DNA of 64,000 nt from Zoogloea oleivorans (lineage in GTDB: Bacteria > Pseudomonadota > Gammaproteobacteria > Burkholderiales > Rhodocyclaceae). The DNA lies in NCBI RefSeq assembly GCF_008107625.1, contig NZ_SDKK01000015.1, positions 1 to 64,000 of the forward strand, read 5' to 3'. Positions 62,786-64,000 of this stretch are shown one piece after another (position 1 is the stretch's first letter; each line of letters starts with the position of its first letter). Under the pieces are notes generated by a model. That model was not told where the DNA came from. It made no database searches and saw nothing but the letters and a program-made list of their open reading frames with translations. The position numbers and the translations under genes were made by a program.

Positions 62786-63758
62786 ACAACAATTCGCCCA
62801 AGCCTTCTGGACCGTCAAGCCCGGCGTTGGCGAAATCCGCACGGCAGCGCTGCGTGCCCCGGAACCCGGCGAAGTGCTCGTCAAAACGCTGCGCAGCGGC
62901 ATCAGCCGCGGCACCGAAAGCCTGGTCTTTCGCGGGCAGGTACCGGCCAGCCAATGGAGCGCGATGCGCTGCCCTTTCCAGGAAGGCGACTTTCCCGGTC
63001 CGGTCAAATACGGCTACGCCTCGGTCGGACGCATCGCAGAAGGCCCCTCAGAACTGCTGGGGCAGCGCGTGTTCTGCCTGCATCCGCACCAGGATTACTA
63101 CGTCGTGCCGCGCGAAGCCGTCACGCCGCTGCCGGATGCGCTTCCTGACGCACGCGGCGTGCTCGCGGCCAACATGGAAACGGCACTCAATGGACTGTGG
63201 GATGCCACACCCCGCCTCGGCGACCGGATTGCCGTGGTCGGCGCCGGCGTGGTCGGCTGTCTCGTTGCCGCCCTGGCCGCACGGATGCCGGGGGTGCGCG
63301 TCGAACTGATCGACAGCGATCCGCGCCGGGCCGGCCTGGCGACGCAGCTGGGCTGTCACTTTGCGGCACCGGCACAGGCATCGGGCGACGCCGATCTGGT
63401 CATTCACGCCAGCGGCAACCCCGAAGGGCTTTCCACCGCGCTGGGTCTGGCCGGTTTCGAGGCCACGGTGCTCGAGATGAGCTGGTACGGCGATCAGCCG
63501 GTGGCCGTGCCGCTGGGCGAAGCCTTCCACGCCCGGCGCCTGAGCCTACGCTCCTCCCAGGTCGGCGCCGTGGCAACCGCCCAGCGCGCCCGCTGGAGCT
63601 ACCGCCGACGCCTGGCGCTGGCACTGGAGCTCCTCGCCGACCCGGTGTTCGACGCCCTCCTCTGCGGCGACAGCCCGTTCGCAGATTTGCCGCTCACCCT
63701 TCCCCGCCTGGCCAGCAGCCCCGATGGTGCGCTGTGCCACGTCATCACCTACCCCTGA
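62778..63758 (+). CDS. Alcohol dehydrogenase-like oxidoreductase
   Basis: This 326-residue medium-chain dehydrogenase-fold protein has an N-terminal GroES-like domain ([29 protein letters not shown]) and a Rossmann domain ([31 protein letters not shown]). The early Cys and His zinc ligands of true alcohol dehydrogenases are replaced (GISRGTES), so it is probably zinc-independent. Similar proteins occur next to RibD-type reductases and PTPS homologues. The ATG at 62778 is preferred; a GTG at 62769 is possible. Both overlap the previous gene, suggesting coupling. Confidence 0.83.
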   Translation: MAEQQFAQAFWTVKPGVGEIRTAALRAPEPGEVLVKTLRSGISRGTESLVFRGQVPASQWSAMRCPFQEGDFPGPVKYGYASVGRIAEGPSELLGQRVFCLHPHQDYYVVPREAVTPLPDALPDARGVLAANMETALNGLWDATPRLGDRIAVVGAGVVGCLVAALAARMPGVRVELIDSDPRRAGLATQLGCHFAAPAQASGDADLVIHASGNPEGLSTALGLAGFEATVLEMSWYGDQPVAVPLGEAFHARRLSLRSSQVGAVATAQRARWSYRRRLALALELLADPVFDALLCGDSPFADLPLTLPRLASSPDGALCHVITYP

Positions 63759-63775
63759 ACCTGGAGTTTTCCCCG

Positions 63776-64000
63776 ATGTATAGCCTTGCCGTTTCCGACC
63801 ACATCATGATCGCCCACAGTTTCCGGGGCGAAATCTTCGGCCCGGCCCAGCAGTTGCACGGCGCCACCTACGGCGTTGAGGTCGAGTTCCGGCGCCGCGA
63901 ACTGGACCGGAACGGTCTGGTCTGCGACATCGGCCTGGCCCTGACCGTCCTGAAGGAAGTGCTGGGTGAGTTCAACTTCAAGAACCTCGACACGGTGCCG
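63776..64000 (+). CDS. 6-pyruvoyl-tetrahydropterin synthase-like protein (partial)
   Basis: This open frame runs off the window; 75 codons are visible, preceded by CTGGAG. It begins MYSLAVSDHIMIAHSFRGEIFGPAQQLHGATYGVEVEFRR, which fits the PTPS/QueD fold. Compared with QueD, the zinc-binding HGH is HGA, the catalytic Cys position before it reads Ala-Gln-Gln, and the later Asp-His pair reads FNFKN. Thus the key catalytic residues of QueD/PTPS appear absent. It may be a divergent pterin or other cyclic-product enzyme. The remaining C-terminus is not visible. Confidence 0.8.
   Translation, partial: MYSLAVSDHIMIAHSFRGEIFGPAQQLHGATYGVEVEFRRRELDRNGLVCDIGLALTVLKEVLGEFNFKNLDTVP

Noticed and set aside
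60326-63007. 893-codon minus-strand frame opposite the pteridine-like cluster
   Set aside because: It spans three real plus-strand genes with conserved motifs and shows no family signature itself.

Overview
The window is high-GC DNA of betaproteobacterial character, most likely from a Rhodocyclales-type aromatic degrader (Thauera/Azoarcus/Zoogloea-like). This rests on gene families (protocatechuate 4,5-cleavage genes, DUF1840, DUF883, CbpM, stress-type phosphoketolase) and codon bias; the genus is a guess.

Region 1 (about 1-12.1 kb) is a complete protocatechuate 4,5-cleavage (meta) pathway: galD, ligJ, ligK, ligI, ligA, ligB, ligC, then an aldo/keto reductase, an AEC permease and an MFS permease, all on the minus strand, with a divergent LysR regulator. 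Nearly identical promoter segments precede galD and ligJ. Palindromic REP/BIME-like repeats punctuate this region. They are absent from the rest of the window except for one decayed copy near 39.5 kb.

Region 2 (12.1-20.8 kb) holds a luciferase-like oxidoreductase, peptidase D, a DUF3820 protein, a yybP-ykoY manganese riboswitch ahead of a GDT1-type Mn exporter and a CDF metal pump, a PhoD phosphatase and a large hybrid histidine kinase.

Region 3 (20.8-57 kb) is a stress/survival island. It carries a SYLF protein, DUF883 proteins, a cation/proton antiporter, a transaldolase-PGI-phosphoketolase operon, a KaiC-like ATPase with a small unknown partner and a diguanylate cyclase, a CheB-CheR-PAS fusion with a hybrid kinase, a Crp/Fnr-PAS fusion regulator, small lipoproteins, a flavin reductase, CbpA/CbpM/DUF3309, a PQQ-type sugar dehydrogenase, a fatty acid hydroxylase-like protein, PRC-barrel and RcnB-like proteins, a 2,919-residue cyclic beta-1,2-glucan synthase, an OmpA-type lipoprotein and initiator tRNA-Met. 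The most striking signal is a recurring promoter: a dyad GTGYG-N4-CRCAC, usually followed by CGAC, centred about 41.5 bp upstream of the inferred start and 29.5 bp before a -10 hexamer of form (C/T)AnnnT. I find it ahead of about 14 genes or operons on both strands. That is class II Crp/Fnr architecture, and the local Crp-PAS protein is the obvious candidate activator.

Region 4 (57-64 kb) has groES-groEL with a CIRCE-like operator and a Met-free GroEL tail. A plus-strand cluster follows: ribA, a short OpgH-like glucosyltransferase, a stand-alone RibD-type reductase, a zinc-less alcohol dehydrogenase-like protein and a divergent 6-pyruvoyl-tetrahydropterin synthase homologue cut by the window end. 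It looks like an unassigned GTP-derived pteridine or pyrimidine pathway.
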